A DNA stretch of 64,000 bases from Mayamaea pseudoterrestris (Eukaryota; Bacillariophyta; Bacillariophyceae; Sellaphorales; Sellaphoraceae). Within the stretch, counting starts at the first letter, position 1; each line of letters begins with the position of its first letter. This document shows, piece by piece, positions 47,785 through 58,761 of this stretch. The notes below the pieces were generated by a model. The model was given only the letters and a program-made list of their open reading frames with translations, searched no databases and was not told the origin of the DNA. The stretch is from positions 62,001 through 126,000 of the forward strand of contig BROI01000027.1 in the NCBI GenBank assembly GCA_027923505.1, given 5' to 3'. Both the position numbers and the translations under genes were made by a program.

Positions 47785-49946
47785 TTAAAGAAACTTTGTT
47801 GCCTTCTTCTGGAGAATGAAGAGACCCAACAGGCGGAAGAAGAGAAACAAGCAGCAGAGAACGATCCAATACCACCAGGTATCATCCGGTTCGGCTCCAA
47901 CTTGGTCCAACAATTGATCACACGCCAAGCTCGCCTCCAAATCCTTTGTCGCCGCACCGCAATTCTCAAACTCGGCCACCAAAATGATGCGCAGCGAATA
48001 GGTGAGAGTGCACAAGTACTGCGGCCAACGCAGCCACACTGGAATCAAGTCTGGCGCAACGAAAAAGCCAGCAAACAACATTTGCGGCACAAACAGCAGC
48101 GGCACCAATTCTTGACCAAGCTTGGGATCACCCACCGAGCAGCCCAGACAGACGGCCAACGCAGTGCTTGCCATGCCCAACATGTAGACGCTGACAAAGA
48201 ACATGCCGAACGATGTTTGGAATCCAATCATAAAGTAGGCAATGATGCACTGGACCAATACTTGAGCCGCAGTAATGGCCGCTTCCACAATGAACTTGGA
48301 AATAAAGTACGAAATGACGGAATAGTGGGACGTTGAGTATTCACGAAGAAAGACCGGACGCTCGGCGGGAAAAGCAAGAAGGGTTGGTTGGGCCTGATAA
48401 AAGTAGAAGAGGATAGTGTGAACAACGAGTTGGCATATCGGCACCTGCCGTCGTAACCTTTGACTCGCAATTAATGCAACGTACCGTTCCGAACATGGCC
48501 ATGAGCATAGTCATGATCAGCGCTCCAAAATGACTCTGCAAGTTGGTCGGCTTCAAAGGATCCGTCTCTCCAACGTTCAGAAATAACGTTCCCACCAAGG
48601 TTGCTAGGAAAATGGTAATGGAGAAGCGCGCAATGAGCGCCACAGTGTCGCGCGTCAAATTCTTGAACTCGCGCTCAAACAACATGATTGTCTGCGTCAC
48701 AACGCCTGGCGGTGGGGCATCCGTTCCGGGGCTCGTGCCGCCCGCCATGCTGCGACGCTTAGTAATGGTCATGCCGAGGGCATTCTTGGAGCTGTCGGCT
48801 TCAAACGGTTCCTCAATGTCGCGGTCGTCCGCTGGAAAGAAGTCGGCCTTGTTCAATTCCTCCAAAGGTACGGACTGGGCCACATTCATGATCCAATCAG
48901 CCGGATTGTAGTGGGGAGGACAAGGCTGTCCTCTGGCACCAAAGTAATCAGGTACACCTCCGACGGATCCCTGGTACATGCAGCGACCCTTGTTCAACAA
49001 AATTAGGTGATCAAATGAGTTGAAAATTTCAGACGACGGCTGATGAATGGTGAACAAAACACTAGCGCCAGCGTTCGCCACCTTCTTCAGCACCTGACAG
49101 AGCTGAACCGCGCTGAACGAATCCAAACCTGCAGAAGGAAATGAGCAGGTGATGAGACGACAGTAGTGATTATCGTTAAACCATACAATGATTGCCAACA
49201 TAACGTACCACTCGTCGGCTCATCCAAAAAGACTAGCGCTGGCTTGGTCACCAACTCGACTCCAACACTAGTACGCTTGCGTTCACCGCCCGAAATACCC
49301 TTGATGAGTGCGCCTCCGACAATGGTATCGGCGCAGCTTGTCAGACCAAGCTCGGTCAACATGCGACTCGTCAACTTGTCCAGCTGCGAGTTCTTCGTTG
49401 TTCGTGGCAGCCGCAGCTTGGCCGAGAAGCGAATCGCTTCACGAGGTGTCGCCGTGACTTGGAGTGAGTCATCCTGCGCGACGAAGGCAATGTACTGACG
49501 AACCTCAATGTTGGTGGGGTCGACCGAGTAGTTGTTCAGGCGAATGTCCGATGAAATGGAGAGGCGACCGCGGGAACTGGCGCGTCCGGCAAGAATGTTC
49601 AACAGCGACGATTTTCCTGTAAAAGGATTGATTATAATGAGAATCATTTTGTGTAGATATAACCAGCTCATTGCATATTCTGTAGCTTACCTGCCCCAGA
49701 AGGACCCATGATGGCCGTCGTTTCCTTGGCGGGAACCTCTCCCCAAACATTGTCCAACAAGACGCGCTCCTTCTCCTTGCCAGAGGCGGCTAGCTTCATG
49801 TTAACATTGCGCCAAACAAGTGTTTTGCCCTCGCGAGGGGCAAAGGGATCCGTGGATCGTTCAAGCATGCTTTCGTTCCGACGAAATCCCTTGCCTCCGC
49901 CCTCAGCGTCATCAAGATTCTTGTTCATGTCAATGTTGGGAGACAT
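47785..49946 (-). CDS. ABCG (white/WBC-type) half transporter, four exons
   Basis: A membrane exporter, with the ATPase domain first and the membrane domain second as in the ABCG subfamily. Exons: 49946-49691, 49616-49209, 49128-48485 and 48393-47785. Introns are 74, 80 and 91 nt (GTAAGC, GTACGT and GTACGT donors). The product is 638 residues, a normal half-transporter length. Splicing rebuilds Walker A across intron 1 (GPSGAGKSSLLN) and Walker B across intron 2 (LVFLDEPTSGLDS). The signature is GISGGERKRTSVG and the H-loop is TIHQPSSEIF. The C-terminal part has about six membrane helices, with the family hallmark ERPVFLREYSTSHYS and a last helix ending LQKKATKFL. It must dimerise to work. 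The cargo (sterol, lipid or xenobiotic) is unknown. Confidence 0.93.
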
Positions 49947-50604
49947 TTATACAGTCTTGTTTTGTTCCTCTTCTTCTGACTACCTGTGAATTGTGAGTTT
50001 GGCCAGAAATTGCTTTGATGGCCAAGGAGGATGTTCGTTGGCAGGAACAATCAGGAACGCGGACGTGGTCATCATCATCATCATCATCATCACACATCAG
50101 GCAATGAAGAGAAAGTCGCTGCGGTACTCGGTACGACACTAGCTATGTATCGCTAAAGCTATCCATCACAATGGGATTGACAACGTCGGTTGCAGTAGTA
50201 CATTTCACTATTTGCCATCAATCTTAGTTTATATATGTGCATACTATATATGAATATTACTGATTGCAGCTATGTGCAGCAAAAGACAGGTCTTCTGCGA
50301 ATGACGACTCAAAGAACTGCAAATTCAGTGATTGGCTTATCAACAACTCCACAAGATTTACATGCTCTATTTGCCGCCAGTATAAGATCCGCTACCATGT
50401 GACAAACTGCACGAGAGAGAACATAGTGTATCATTATACTGTGGACACCATCCGTTGACTCTCGCCAAGCTGTCTCGCTCGGACTCGCGGCGCCTTGCGC
50501 CTCCTTCTAACTGTTTGACTGCGAAATAGAACAGCACGATGAAAGGCGCATAAGAATGAGCCAATTGAATATATAAAACCTGTATATAAACGGCATGATT
50601 TGAC
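49947..50604. other. intergenic region with a (TCA)n microsatellite
   Basis: This is the promoter and leader of the ABC transporter and the 3' side of the minus-strand metalloprotease. A run of about eight TCA triplets lies at 50069-50093. The part next to 50604 may hold a further exon of the protease, since a consensus donor GTAAGT sits at that gene's apparent stop. Candidate acceptors are at about 50557 and 50522. Confidence 0.45.
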
Positions 50605-52294
50605 TTACCTTCGACAAAGAATCGATTGACAACCAGGTTCCACTACTGGCGGTTTGGCGCCACCTCCAGTCGCCTTTGGCTTTGCCTTGCAGACCCCAGC
50701 TTGGCAGGTCAAGCCGCTGCAGCAGTTTAGGTTGCGGACGCAAGTTGCTCCTGTAAATTTGCAAGCTGGCGCAGTACTCGAGCATTTGCCTACTGTTTTG
50801 TTAGTAGATTTGACGCACTGTGAAACTCCGCAACATTCAAATGACTCCCGACAGGTTGCACTGGATGACTTGCACTTCCATGGACTAGCTAATCGAAACT
50901 GCTCGTAAATAGCCAGCATGCGCAAGTTTTGACCGGGTGTAAATTCGCCATGCTCCTCCCAGCATTTGGGTGGGACAAAGTTCATGTCTATAATCAGGCA
51001 GCGTAAAGGTGAGGTGAGAGGCTCGTTTCAAGCGCGCTATGGTATATGACACCACCGTTCAGTACTTACAGTTCGTCACAGGATCATTTCCTGGATCAAT
51101 TAGTGGATTCTTCACGTCGTCACAAGTGTCAATCGTAACATTTTGCCAGCACGTATCCATTCCCGATACTATATCCGAGGTTTGCGTTGCATGAGCCGGC
51201 GTATCCTGCACTCCATCCCCGTCGCTGACCACCATGTTTTCAAACACTCGCTCTTTACTTGTGCAGCCACCAGCATATGTATGCAATAGTCCCATCCAGT
51301 GACCTGCCTCGTGAATGGTATACTGCTGCGTTCCAACCGGGCCGTAGTACTTTGGATGAGGAATGACCAAGCCGTCGACAACATTATTGGCGTTTGTCGG
51401 CCAGGAACTAAAACCTTGCGACTCAACGGCGGCACCATTGGTAGTCACGTACGTGGGACGACAGTAGAAAATGTTAAGTGCATTTGATCCGCTCACGTAC
51501 AAGGGAGTTTTCCATTCGTTTTGGTTGTTGACGGTGCAATTGTGCCAAAAGGCTCCAGTCCGTCGCTGAATGCCCTGCAAAACAAATTGAAAGTTTGTTT
51601 GGTTATAGGCACTATTCATGAGTCGTAGAATTTTCGTTAACTGAACATCTGCCATGGTTCCTTCCGTTTCAGAGAGTGCAAGAACATTGAAAAAGACTGG
51701 AATAATGTAGCGTTTGCTGGTCGATGCCAGGTATCGAAGCAGGCGAACGTTATTGGCGGATGAAGTATTCGAAGCATCAGTTACATTCTCGTCAATGGAA
51801 GGAATATCACTACTGTTGCTCGTCATGTTGATCAAAGCCCAAGTATTGTTCGTTGCCCAATCTTCGACTTCAAAGCTCATTATCCTGAGATCCATTTCAC
51901 TGGGATCATGCGTTCCGCAACTTCTATGAAAGTGAGCCAGACGATGCGGCTTGATTTGACTCGTCGTTGATGTAGTAGTAGAGAAAGGCGGTTCTACAAG
52001 TGCTGTGCTTGATTGATTCCAGGCGAAGGAGGAGGGAGGTGCCGTTGCAATCGCTGATGCATTGGGTTGAGGGGTGGCGAATGATGTGTTCAATTGGTTC
52101 ACAGAGGCAAAAGCATTACTTGCATTAAACGTCGCATTGGATGAAGGATTGAAAACTGTAGTGTTGGTTTGGTCCAATGAGGTGGAGGATAAAGAAATCG
52201 TTCCATTCGTGCTACTAGTATTCAGAAACTCGCCAGCTGCGCTGATTCGAGCAATAAGAGTTGCAGCCAGCAAGCAAACCTCTAGTTGTCTCAT
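50605..52294 (-). CDS. secreted M43/pappalysin-like zinc metalloprotease with cysteine-knot tail, paralog 1
   Basis: A secreted zinc endopeptidase. Exon 1 is 52294-51070, an 82-nt intron (GTAAGT...TAG) is 51069-50988, and exon 2 is 50987-50605, giving 535 residues. The signal peptide is MRQLEVCLLAATLIARISAAG. Residues about 25-120 are Ser/Thr/Asn-rich with many N-glycosylation sites. The catalytic domain starts near CGTHDPS, has the zinc motif HEAGHWMGLLH at about residue 328, and then C...GDGVQDTPA, as in pappalysins. The splice rebuilds the Met-turn (NYMNF), followed by GEFTPGQNLRMLAIYEQFR. The tail has two short modules of the form C-x6-C-x4-CC-x(4-5)-C-x(4-9)-C, as in knottin-like binding modules. 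The last codons read CGAAG then GTAAGT, a good splice donor across the stop, so another 3' exon is possible. Confidence 0.88.
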
Positions 52295-52975
52295 TGCAGT
52301 AGCAGGGAAGTGGTTATGCAGTAGGAGATCAAGCTATCGACGGCTTGTTGGTTGTCTAAATCGCCTGGTGCCCGGCCAATTTTGTGCAAGACTTTGCGTT
52401 GCGCTCGGTCATTTTCGGCTGTGCGGGGCCGAGATGAGTCATCGAAAAAACCATTCGTGTCAAACAAGACTGCCGAAATGACTCTTAAAGCGCTCGGAGT
52501 GAATCACCATTATCTACACCCCAATCCTTAGCGTTCCGCGACGCACCACTGAAGTGATAGTTAGAGCGAGAGCCTGTAAATGATAGCAAGCTGAACCATG
52601 AGTTTTGGGGTGCTATGACGACCCCATGGTTGGTGAACGACAAGGAGCTCAGGGCGTGACAATATGGTTCTGCAAAGAGGTGCGGGTGCCGCTTTCATTT
52701 AACGCCTATTGACGCCTCTTTATAGGAAGACAACACAACATCGAAGACTTGATTTGATCGCAGGGAGTTGTAATGCAGGAATCGCTTGACTGTGAAAACC
52801 GATGCCAGTTCCTCCTAGCTGTACTGCGAATGACCATGCGTTCGAGCTCGACGTTTGACACGATCGATTTCGAAATTCTGCGCGACCAATCGTCACCATG
52901 AATGAGACTGTCATTACGCCGGCACTTCTATACCAGTGTCGCTTACTTCACAAACATTTTCAACAGAGCAAAACC
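52295..52975. promoter_or_regulatory. shared upstream region of two divergent metalloprotease paralogs
   Basis: A 681-bp gap lies between start codons on opposite strands and must carry both promoters. No repeat or clear inverted operator is seen. Open frames crossing it do not resemble proteins. Confidence 0.45.
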
Positions 52976-54265
52976 ATGTGTAGGCAAGTTGTTCTTTCAT
53001 GCCTGCTATTCGCCGTGCTCGCAAGAGAATGCTGGAGCCACGAACATCATAACAAGTTTCACGAGCGTCACAAACATGACGGACCGCGCAGCTCGGACGC
53101 TGCTTGCGGAACGCACGATCCTTTGGACTTTGACATGATGCTTATGAATGCACAGGAACAAGCATGGGAGCAAAATAATGCAAATGTGATGGATGACGGA
53201 CAAAGAAACCTTGCAGCGAAACGGGGCTACGTGATTCCAGTCTTTTTCCACGTACTCGCGCAATCTGACAGTCTCGGTACCATGACGAATAAAGGGCTGA
53301 AATTATACATCAAAAACTTGAATCACATATACCGAAATTCCAACTTTCAATTCCAGTTTCAAGGGGTCCAGCGCCGCACAGGAAGTGGTTGGCATTCGTG
53401 CGACTACGATGATCGAGCAAGGTGGATGAGTCGGCTGCATATTTCAGGCACAAATGCGTTGAACATTTACATTTGCAAACCATTCTACACGGCTCCTAAT
53501 GAAAACTACAAGGAATTGTACGGTTTTAGTTCGTGGCCCACCAACGCTGACGAAACCATTGACGGAGTCGCCATTCCGCACGAATACTACTATGGCCGCA
53601 ACGAAAGCATTCAATTTTTGGCGCATGAACTTGGCCACTACTTTGGCTTGCTTCACACATTTGCCAACGGTTGCTCATCGCGACCGCTTGTCTTTGAGGA
53701 CATGCCAATCTCGGATGGAGATGGAGTGCAGGATACGCCGGCGCAAGCGGCTGCAACATGGGAGTATGCTGGATTTGCAACGTGCTGGCAAGCGTCGCAA
53801 CTGGATACTTGCAATGATACATTAATTGATATTGATCCTGGATTGGACCCGGTTTCGAATTACATGAACTATGTCGATCCGGTCTGTTGGGCCAACTACG
53901 GTGAATTTACCAGGGGTCAGAATCGTCGAATGCTGGCCATGTTTGAGCAGTTTCGTTTGTCAAGCCCTTGGACTTGCACGAACGTCGGGGAAAAGTGTCG
54001 CGACTCCTTTGAATGCTGCAGCCCAAGAACTGTTAGCTGCGTCAAGGCGCCTGGAAGGAGAAAGGGCAAGTGCGTAAAAAACTGCGCGAGTGCTGGAGAC
54101 CGCTGCCGGCGTAATTTGGATTGCTGCGGAGAGTTCGTATGTAGCTCTGGAACTTGCGTTCGGTCCGTGAAGCGGGTTAACGACAACAATGGTGGTGGTG
54201 CTGGGGCTGTTGGCGGCGCTGATGATGATGGATGTTTCTCTGTGCTCTGCAATAAAGGCTGGTGA
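52976..54265 (+). CDS. secreted M43/pappalysin-like zinc metalloprotease with cysteine-knot tail, paralog 2
   Basis: 429 residues without an internal intron. The ATG at 52976 is chosen over the upstream in-frame ATG at 52898 because it opens a signal peptide (MCRQVVLSCLLFAVLARECWS). Next comes a short His-rich stretch (HEHHNKFHERHKHD), and then the catalytic domain from CGTHDPLDFD. The zinc motif is HELGHYFGLLH (residues 217-227), followed by SDGDGVQDTPA and the Met-turn SNYMNYVDPVCW. The GEFTRGQNRRMLAMFEQFR block and two C...CC...C modules match paralog 1, which lacks the His-rich stretch and has instead a long glycosylated one. Paralog 1 has an intron at the Met-turn and this gene does not. 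TGGTGAGT at the stop contains a donor-like GTGAGT, so a further exon cannot be excluded. Confidence 0.88.
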   Translation: MCRQVVLSCLLFAVLARECWSHEHHNKFHERHKHDGPRSSDAACGTHDPLDFDMMLMNAQEQAWEQNNANVMDDGQRNLAAKRGYVIPVFFHVLAQSDSLGTMTNKGLKLYIKNLNHIYRNSNFQFQFQGVQRRTGSGWHSCDYDDRARWMSRLHISGTNALNIYICKPFYTAPNENYKELYGFSSWPTNADETIDGVAIPHEYYYGRNESIQFLAHELGHYFGLLHTFANGCSSRPLVFEDMPISDGDGVQDTPAQAAATWEYAGFATCWQASQLDTCNDTLIDIDPGLDPVSNYMNYVDPVCWANYGEFTRGQNRRMLAMFEQFRLSSPWTCTNVGEKCRDSFECCSPRTVSCVKAPGRRKGKCVKNCASAGDRCRRNLDCCGEFVCSSGTCVRSVKRVNDNNGGGAGAVGGADDDGCFSVLCNKGW

Positions 54266-54791
54266 GTATTGTCGCCATGCATCATCGGGTTGAATTTATT
54301 GGGCCGACAACGACAGACACTGGCACATCGCACACCAAGCTTCTCTCACATGCTTTTTAAGACAGATGAGACAGATGACTTTAAGAATCATCCCAACGTA
54401 TGTTGCAGTGACAACCAGCTGCGATGTGCCGTCATTGGTGTGTTTGCTAATGCCCTGCAGCTGAGTACTCTCTGAGGTATTTCACGATCGGAAAATTGAA
54501 ACTAGACCAGACCTTTGTGATTTGATATTAAAGTAGCTATATCGTTGATGCTTCGTACACGTATTAGTGAAAGTGATGTAGTGGCTGGAATATCGAGCCG
54601 GCAAGGTGCCTTCAAACATTGAGGTATTGCTCAGTCCATTCGGCGACCTATCTTAATTAGCATCAACTCGTGGCGCGGCGTCATGCAAAGATGTTCTTTC
54701 TTGCTCGAGAAAGCAGCGCCTATCATTCAAAGGCTTTATATCTCAGTCGGTACAAACGCTACTGGGTTGTACAACATTTATTAATAAGGCA
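54266..54791. other. convergent 3' intergenic region
   Basis: This lies between the 3' ends of paralog 2 and the JmjC gene. No recognisable gene, RNA or repeat. Confidence 0.5.
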
Positions 54792-56486
54792 TTAGAGCGA
54801 AAAGCCAAATGTGAAGGCAGCGTCCTCTTTGGCATTCGTCATGATGCTCTTCGATCCCAATTGTTCTGCGCCAACAATGTTCAGCCCATTATTCTCATTC
54901 TCGCCGACCTCGACGACTTTGTCTCTCCATGCATCGCATGCCCACGCGTCGTTCTGCAGCGCCTCGTCAATCAGTTTCGGATACTTCTTTTTCAACTCAT
55001 CAACAAACTCGTCGTACAAGTGCTCTGGCTTGATACTTTCCGGGCGATCGCGGCAGCCCGATACCTGGTCGTTTCGTTCGCGAATAAATTTCAAAACACT
55101 CGACAAGTTGCTGCCACTACAGTAATTGTGCGTCACGGCAATGTTCGTCTCGTCCAAGTTGATTACCAAGTGCCAGTATCCGTGTGGAACAAAGACCACG
55201 TCTCCAGGAAAGGCAGTGAACTCAATAGGCCGCTTGTCTAATGGAGCATTCGTTAGTCGCTTCACGTGTTCATCATAAAACTGGAGCAACCATTCACCCA
55301 ATGAAAGTGGCAATGTAACTTCATCTCCATCATCGCTCGGCATGACACCAGGTGGCGTGACTCCGGGCGGGTAAAAGATCCAACGCTTCCTGCCAACAAT
55401 GGTTGCATTCCAAGCGTGCGTCGCGTTCGGGTCAATGTGAAAGACGGATCCACTTCGGCGCGGCCCGCAAATGAGCCACGTGTGATCCGGTCTACGTCCC
55501 TCTCCAAGCACTTTGAACAAGTCATGAGTCGTATCAGTGCGTTCTGGATCCCAGTATGGACAATCTCTTTGCAAGTCGAGCATGTAATCCTTCCAAAGCA
55601 CTGATCGAGGTTGTAGCGCGGTGCGATCAAACAAGTATACGGGTCCTTCCTCGAGCGATTCAGATCTGCAGTATTCTTGATAGGCTTGAAACGTAAAGTT
55701 GGCCGAAAGCGGCGCCGTTCCACTGGTTGCTCGAAAGGTTCGACCATTGGTTTTTTGGAGCAAGTAGTCTTGGTCAGTCCATCGTTTAAATGCGCGCCAC
55801 GACTTGCAGCCCCCTTGGATGACGACTGGGCGATTCTTTGCCTCGTACTCGCGTTCAAATCTTTCAATCGTCATGCTTTTATAATGCACCCGATCAATTA
55901 AAGCGTTATTTAGATTTTCTGAATCGTTTTGCTCAAGCCATTGTTGCGGAATGGAAAAGCTGCGGCAAGCGTGCAGTCGATGAAGGTAATCGCTGTAAAT
56001 TCCTCGCACGCGCAGAGGTTTATGCAAGACAAAATGTTTTTGATTCTGCATACCAACGTAACAATCCTTCCAGGTAGGTCCTGCTTTCGTAATGACTTGA
56101 TTGATTCGTAACACCAAGTCTCTCCACAGCGATGGCTCGTGCGAAACGACGTAAAAGTATTTGCATGATTGTCCGACGCGAGCCAAGGAAGCGCCGTCGC
56201 AATATTCCAAGGCGTTATACCAGCATTCATCCGATAGTAGCTGATTTGGGGATGAGAAATCCTTACTCTCCGCAGCTGCTTGATCAAACAAACGATTCCC
56301 CGATGGCAAGACTCCGTACAGATGAGGTTGAATGGTGCAAAAGTCTGTCGAGGAAACAAAAGCCTTTCGCTTCTTCTTTGTGGCAATAGAAGCGTTTGAA
56401 AATCGAGCCTTTTTCATTGGAGATTTCGACACGGACGAACATTCCATAGTTTCGCTACTGCAGTGCAGACTAGTGATGGTTGGCAT
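54792..56486 (-). CDS. F-box/JmjC protein, JMJD6-like 2-oxoglutarate/Fe(II) oxygenase
   Basis: A 564-residue intronless protein. A basic KKKRK at 37-41 is a likely nuclear signal. Residues about 84-124 look like an F-box (LSDECWYNALEYCDGASLARV...SLWRDL), which would link to an SCF ubiquitin ligase. The JmjC domain spans about 195-460. Fe(II) ligands are His350 and Asp352 (SVFHIDPNATHAWN) and His439 (GYWHLVINL). Lys367 (GRKRW) fits the 2-oxoglutarate-contacting lysine region of JMJD6-type enzymes. The FPGDVVFVPHGYWH block is typical of JMJD6/FIH relatives. It is likely a protein (lysyl) hydroxylase or histone-modifying oxygenase; which substrate is unknown. All key residues are present. Confidence 0.9.
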   Translation of the reverse strand: MPTITSLHCSSETMECSSVSKSPMKKARFSNASIATKKKRKAFVSSTDFCTIQPHLYGVLPSGNRLFDQAAAESKDFSSPNQLLSDECWYNALEYCDGASLARVGQSCKYFYVVSHEPSLWRDLVLRINQVITKAGPTWKDCYVGMQNQKHFVLHKPLRVRGIYSDYLHRLHACRSFSIPQQWLEQNDSENLNNALIDRVHYKSMTIERFEREYEAKNRPVVIQGGCKSWRAFKRWTDQDYLLQKTNGRTFRATSGTAPLSANFTFQAYQEYCRSESLEEGPVYLFDRTALQPRSVLWKDYMLDLQRDCPYWDPERTDTTHDLFKVLGEGRRPDHTWLICGPRRSGSVFHIDPNATHAWNATIVGRKRWIFYPPGVTPPGVMPSDDGDEVTLPLSLGEWLLQFYDEHVKRLTNAPLDKRPIEFTAFPGDVVFVPHGYWHLVINLDETNIAVTHNYCSGSNLSSVLKFIRERNDQVSGCRDRPESIKPEHLYDEFVDELKKKYPKLIDEALQNDAWACDAWRDKVVEVGENENNGLNIVGAEQLGSKSIMTNAKEDAAFTFGFSL

Positions 56487-56944
56487 GTTTGACGCAACAA
56501 AGGAGGCGGAGGTGATGTATGCACAATCAAGCTCACTTTTTCTTTCGCACCCGGTTCGTTTCGTGGTCCTTGTTGAAACGCGTCAGTTGCGATGCGACAT
56601 ATGGCTAAATGAAGGCCTTGAAGGCCATGGTACTGTGCCAACGTAAATCCAAAATCCACTACATACAGCCAATTTATGCATACGAGAGGACCCAATGCTT
56701 TATGCCTTTATTGAAAACATTTAGCAACAAGCCTTATGGAGCGGAGCTAGCTAACAACTCTGTGAAGTCGCCAATCTTTGGAAGTCGATGTGGCACTGCC
56801 GGCTCGTCAATGACGTCACAAAGTTTCCGTGCAAGATCGCGGCGCGGTGGGAATTCGAGGCGGAAGGCTCACACCTAGACCAAAACTGTTGGTCGCTCTC
56901 GGTACCCTCTCAAGTTGCCTGGTCCATCCATTGCAACAACCAAG
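56487..56944. promoter_or_regulatory. bidirectional upstream region with a palindromic TGACGTCA element
   Basis: This lies between the divergent JmjC and NTF2-like genes. A perfect CRE-type TGACGTCA is at 56811-56818, 127 bp before the ATG at 56945. In diatoms TGACG-type elements are known from CO2/cAMP-responsive promoters (established for carbonic anhydrase genes of Phaeodactylum). A role here is inference, because an 8-mer occurs by chance fairly often. Confidence 0.45.
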
Positions 56945-57898
56945 ATGAAGCGCTTCCTCAAGAATCTTACTGGAAAGTCTGATGGCAGCAAGAATGGTAA
57001 TCACAAGCATCCGCAATACCCGTCTCAGCAGAACTATCATCAGCCACAGAATTCACACCAGCAGCAGCAGTCTCCTCCTCGAAGTTACGGAGCATCGCAG
57101 GGTCAGCAGGAGCAGCAGACCGAAGAAAACATTACATATCTCTATCCAAATCATATTGCTCCAGCAGTACTACAAGCGCAGCAGCAACAGCCTCTGCCGC
57201 CGCCACAGTCACAACCCTCGCCTCCTCGGGCCTCTCCTCCCCGACCAACCAATGGAAGCAAGAGTCGCGTCGTCACCACGACGGTTCAGCGCGTGCCTCC
57301 ACCGCCGAAGCAAACGTCCCTTGTTGCTGCGAACGATGCATCATCACCCTCACGAGCAGTGACAAACTACCAGCATACGAATACTCCAACGACTCCAAAC
57401 TCTGCAGCCACACCAGAACAGCAACAACAAGAAGATTCTCCATTCAACGATTCTACTCGCAACTTGGTCAAGCGCTTCATTGCCGACGTGTGGAACCGGG
57501 GCGAGATTGACGTCATTCCCGACGTTTGTAGTCCGCAGTTGCGCTTCAACGGCAACGCCGGTTTCGATCGCATTGGTCACGATGGATTGGCGCGCATGGT
57601 GGCCACCATTCGCGGCGCGCTCGATGACTATCACTGCGAGATTCATAGCATGGTGGTGGAGCATAACAAGGCCTTTTGTCGATTGAGGTTTACTGGCAAG
57701 CATGTTGGAACATTGCTTGGCTATGAGCCAACGCGCAAGGTGGTGGCGTGGATGGGAGCGACTGAGTTTACGTGCTTGAATGGCAAGATTTTAAAGGTTT
57801 GGGAGCTTGGCGATATGAAGAGTTTGGAGGAGCAGCTCATGCCGGATCATGATCGAGATGCGAGGAATGGGACGGGTGCGGATGGAATGGAAATTTGA
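56945..57898 (+). CDS. NTF2/SnoaL-like domain protein with Q/P-rich N-terminus
   Basis: 317 residues from the ATG at 56945; the upstream frame opens only with TTG. Residues 1-12 are basic (MKRFLKNLTGKS). Residues about 20-165 are low-complexity, rich in Gln, Pro and Ser, with several poly-Q and PP stretches. Residues about 168-300 form a compact alpha+beta domain of the SnoaL-like/NTF2-like type: NLVKRFIADVWNRGEID, IGHDGLARMVATIRGALDDY, then the strands HCEIHSMVVEHNKAFCRLRF and GATEFTCLNGKILKVWELGD. Such domains bind small hydrophobic ligands or act as cyclases/isomerases. The catalytic residues of known cyclases cannot be mapped by eye. The Q/P-rich extension is unusual for the family and may mediate protein contacts. 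Confidence 0.78.
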   Translation: MKRFLKNLTGKSDGSKNGNHKHPQYPSQQNYHQPQNSHQQQQSPPRSYGASQGQQEQQTEENITYLYPNHIAPAVLQAQQQQPLPPPQSQPSPPRASPPRPTNGSKSRVVTTTVQRVPPPPKQTSLVAANDASSPSRAVTNYQHTNTPTTPNSAATPEQQQQEDSPFNDSTRNLVKRFIADVWNRGEIDVIPDVCSPQLRFNGNAGFDRIGHDGLARMVATIRGALDDYHCEIHSMVVEHNKAFCRLRFTGKHVGTLLGYEPTRKVVAWMGATEFTCLNGKILKVWELGDMKSLEEQLMPDHDRDARNGTGADGMEI

Positions 57899-58761
57899 AA
57901 CGGCACAGAAACCCATGTACAAGTAAATGTTAATTATGTAGCATTAATCCCTTTACCATATTTGTCACTAAACTATTTGTTATCGCTTAACTCAAGGTGA
58001 TATGTAACGCATTGTTTGTCGCTGCTTACCAAATGCAGTCGGTAAAATGTGTCATCTGTGTGTGACATGTACTCGAAGCACATGCAGGCGACTTGCCTTG
58101 CCTTGCCTTGGGGAAACACTTGTACTCTTTCGACTCCGTCTATGTGCACTGGCGCTTATGATCGTGTGCGCCTTTAGATGCGTTTACCTTGCAGCAGTGA
58201 CAAAGCTCCCTTCAAAGTTGTCTTCCACATTTCACAGCCGGTATTGCCGCGAGCTGGTGGCACCCTTGCTGTGTGCTGGCGAATGACCTAAAGTCTTCTC
58301 AGTTTCGTTGTCCTTATGAAAGTGATAAGCTTGTCCACTGACGGATGGCGAAACTTTAGACTCCTTCGATGGAATTCTTGAACCGCATCGACACCACACA
58401 CCACGCGTGCTCCGCCATTGAAACAATCTTGGTTTCCAAACATCATTGCCAAATCGTTTGCGAATTTCCCAGGTAGGGCGATCAACTGAAGAAAAAGCTA
58501 GTGTTCGTTGGCGTGAATGGTTTGGGTGGACGAGGAGGCATTGTTGTCAAGGCGTCGGTCCAGATCCGCTCCGAGCCTGACGAAATGAGCAACACTTTAT
58601 CGACCCTATGAAGCGTTTGCTGGAATAAAATGACGCACGACGCTATCACTCGCCGCCCCTGCATGTACATGATACAAAGGAAACAACGCATCTCTCAATA
58701 TTCCTGCTTGAAGGCTGGCAAGATGCGGAAGATGAAGATTCGACTCGTGTAACAATCGTGT
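57899..58761. other. intergenic, no gene seen
   Basis: This holds the 3' UTR of the NTF2-like gene and sequence without a supported gene. Open frames of 60-80 codons occur on both strands without motifs. No RNA gene was recognised. Confidence 0.5.

Noticed and set aside
55262-55867. 201-codon frame overlapping the JmjC gene on the same strand
   Set aside because: It lies in another phase of a gene whose catalytic residues are all recognisable; it is a shadow frame.
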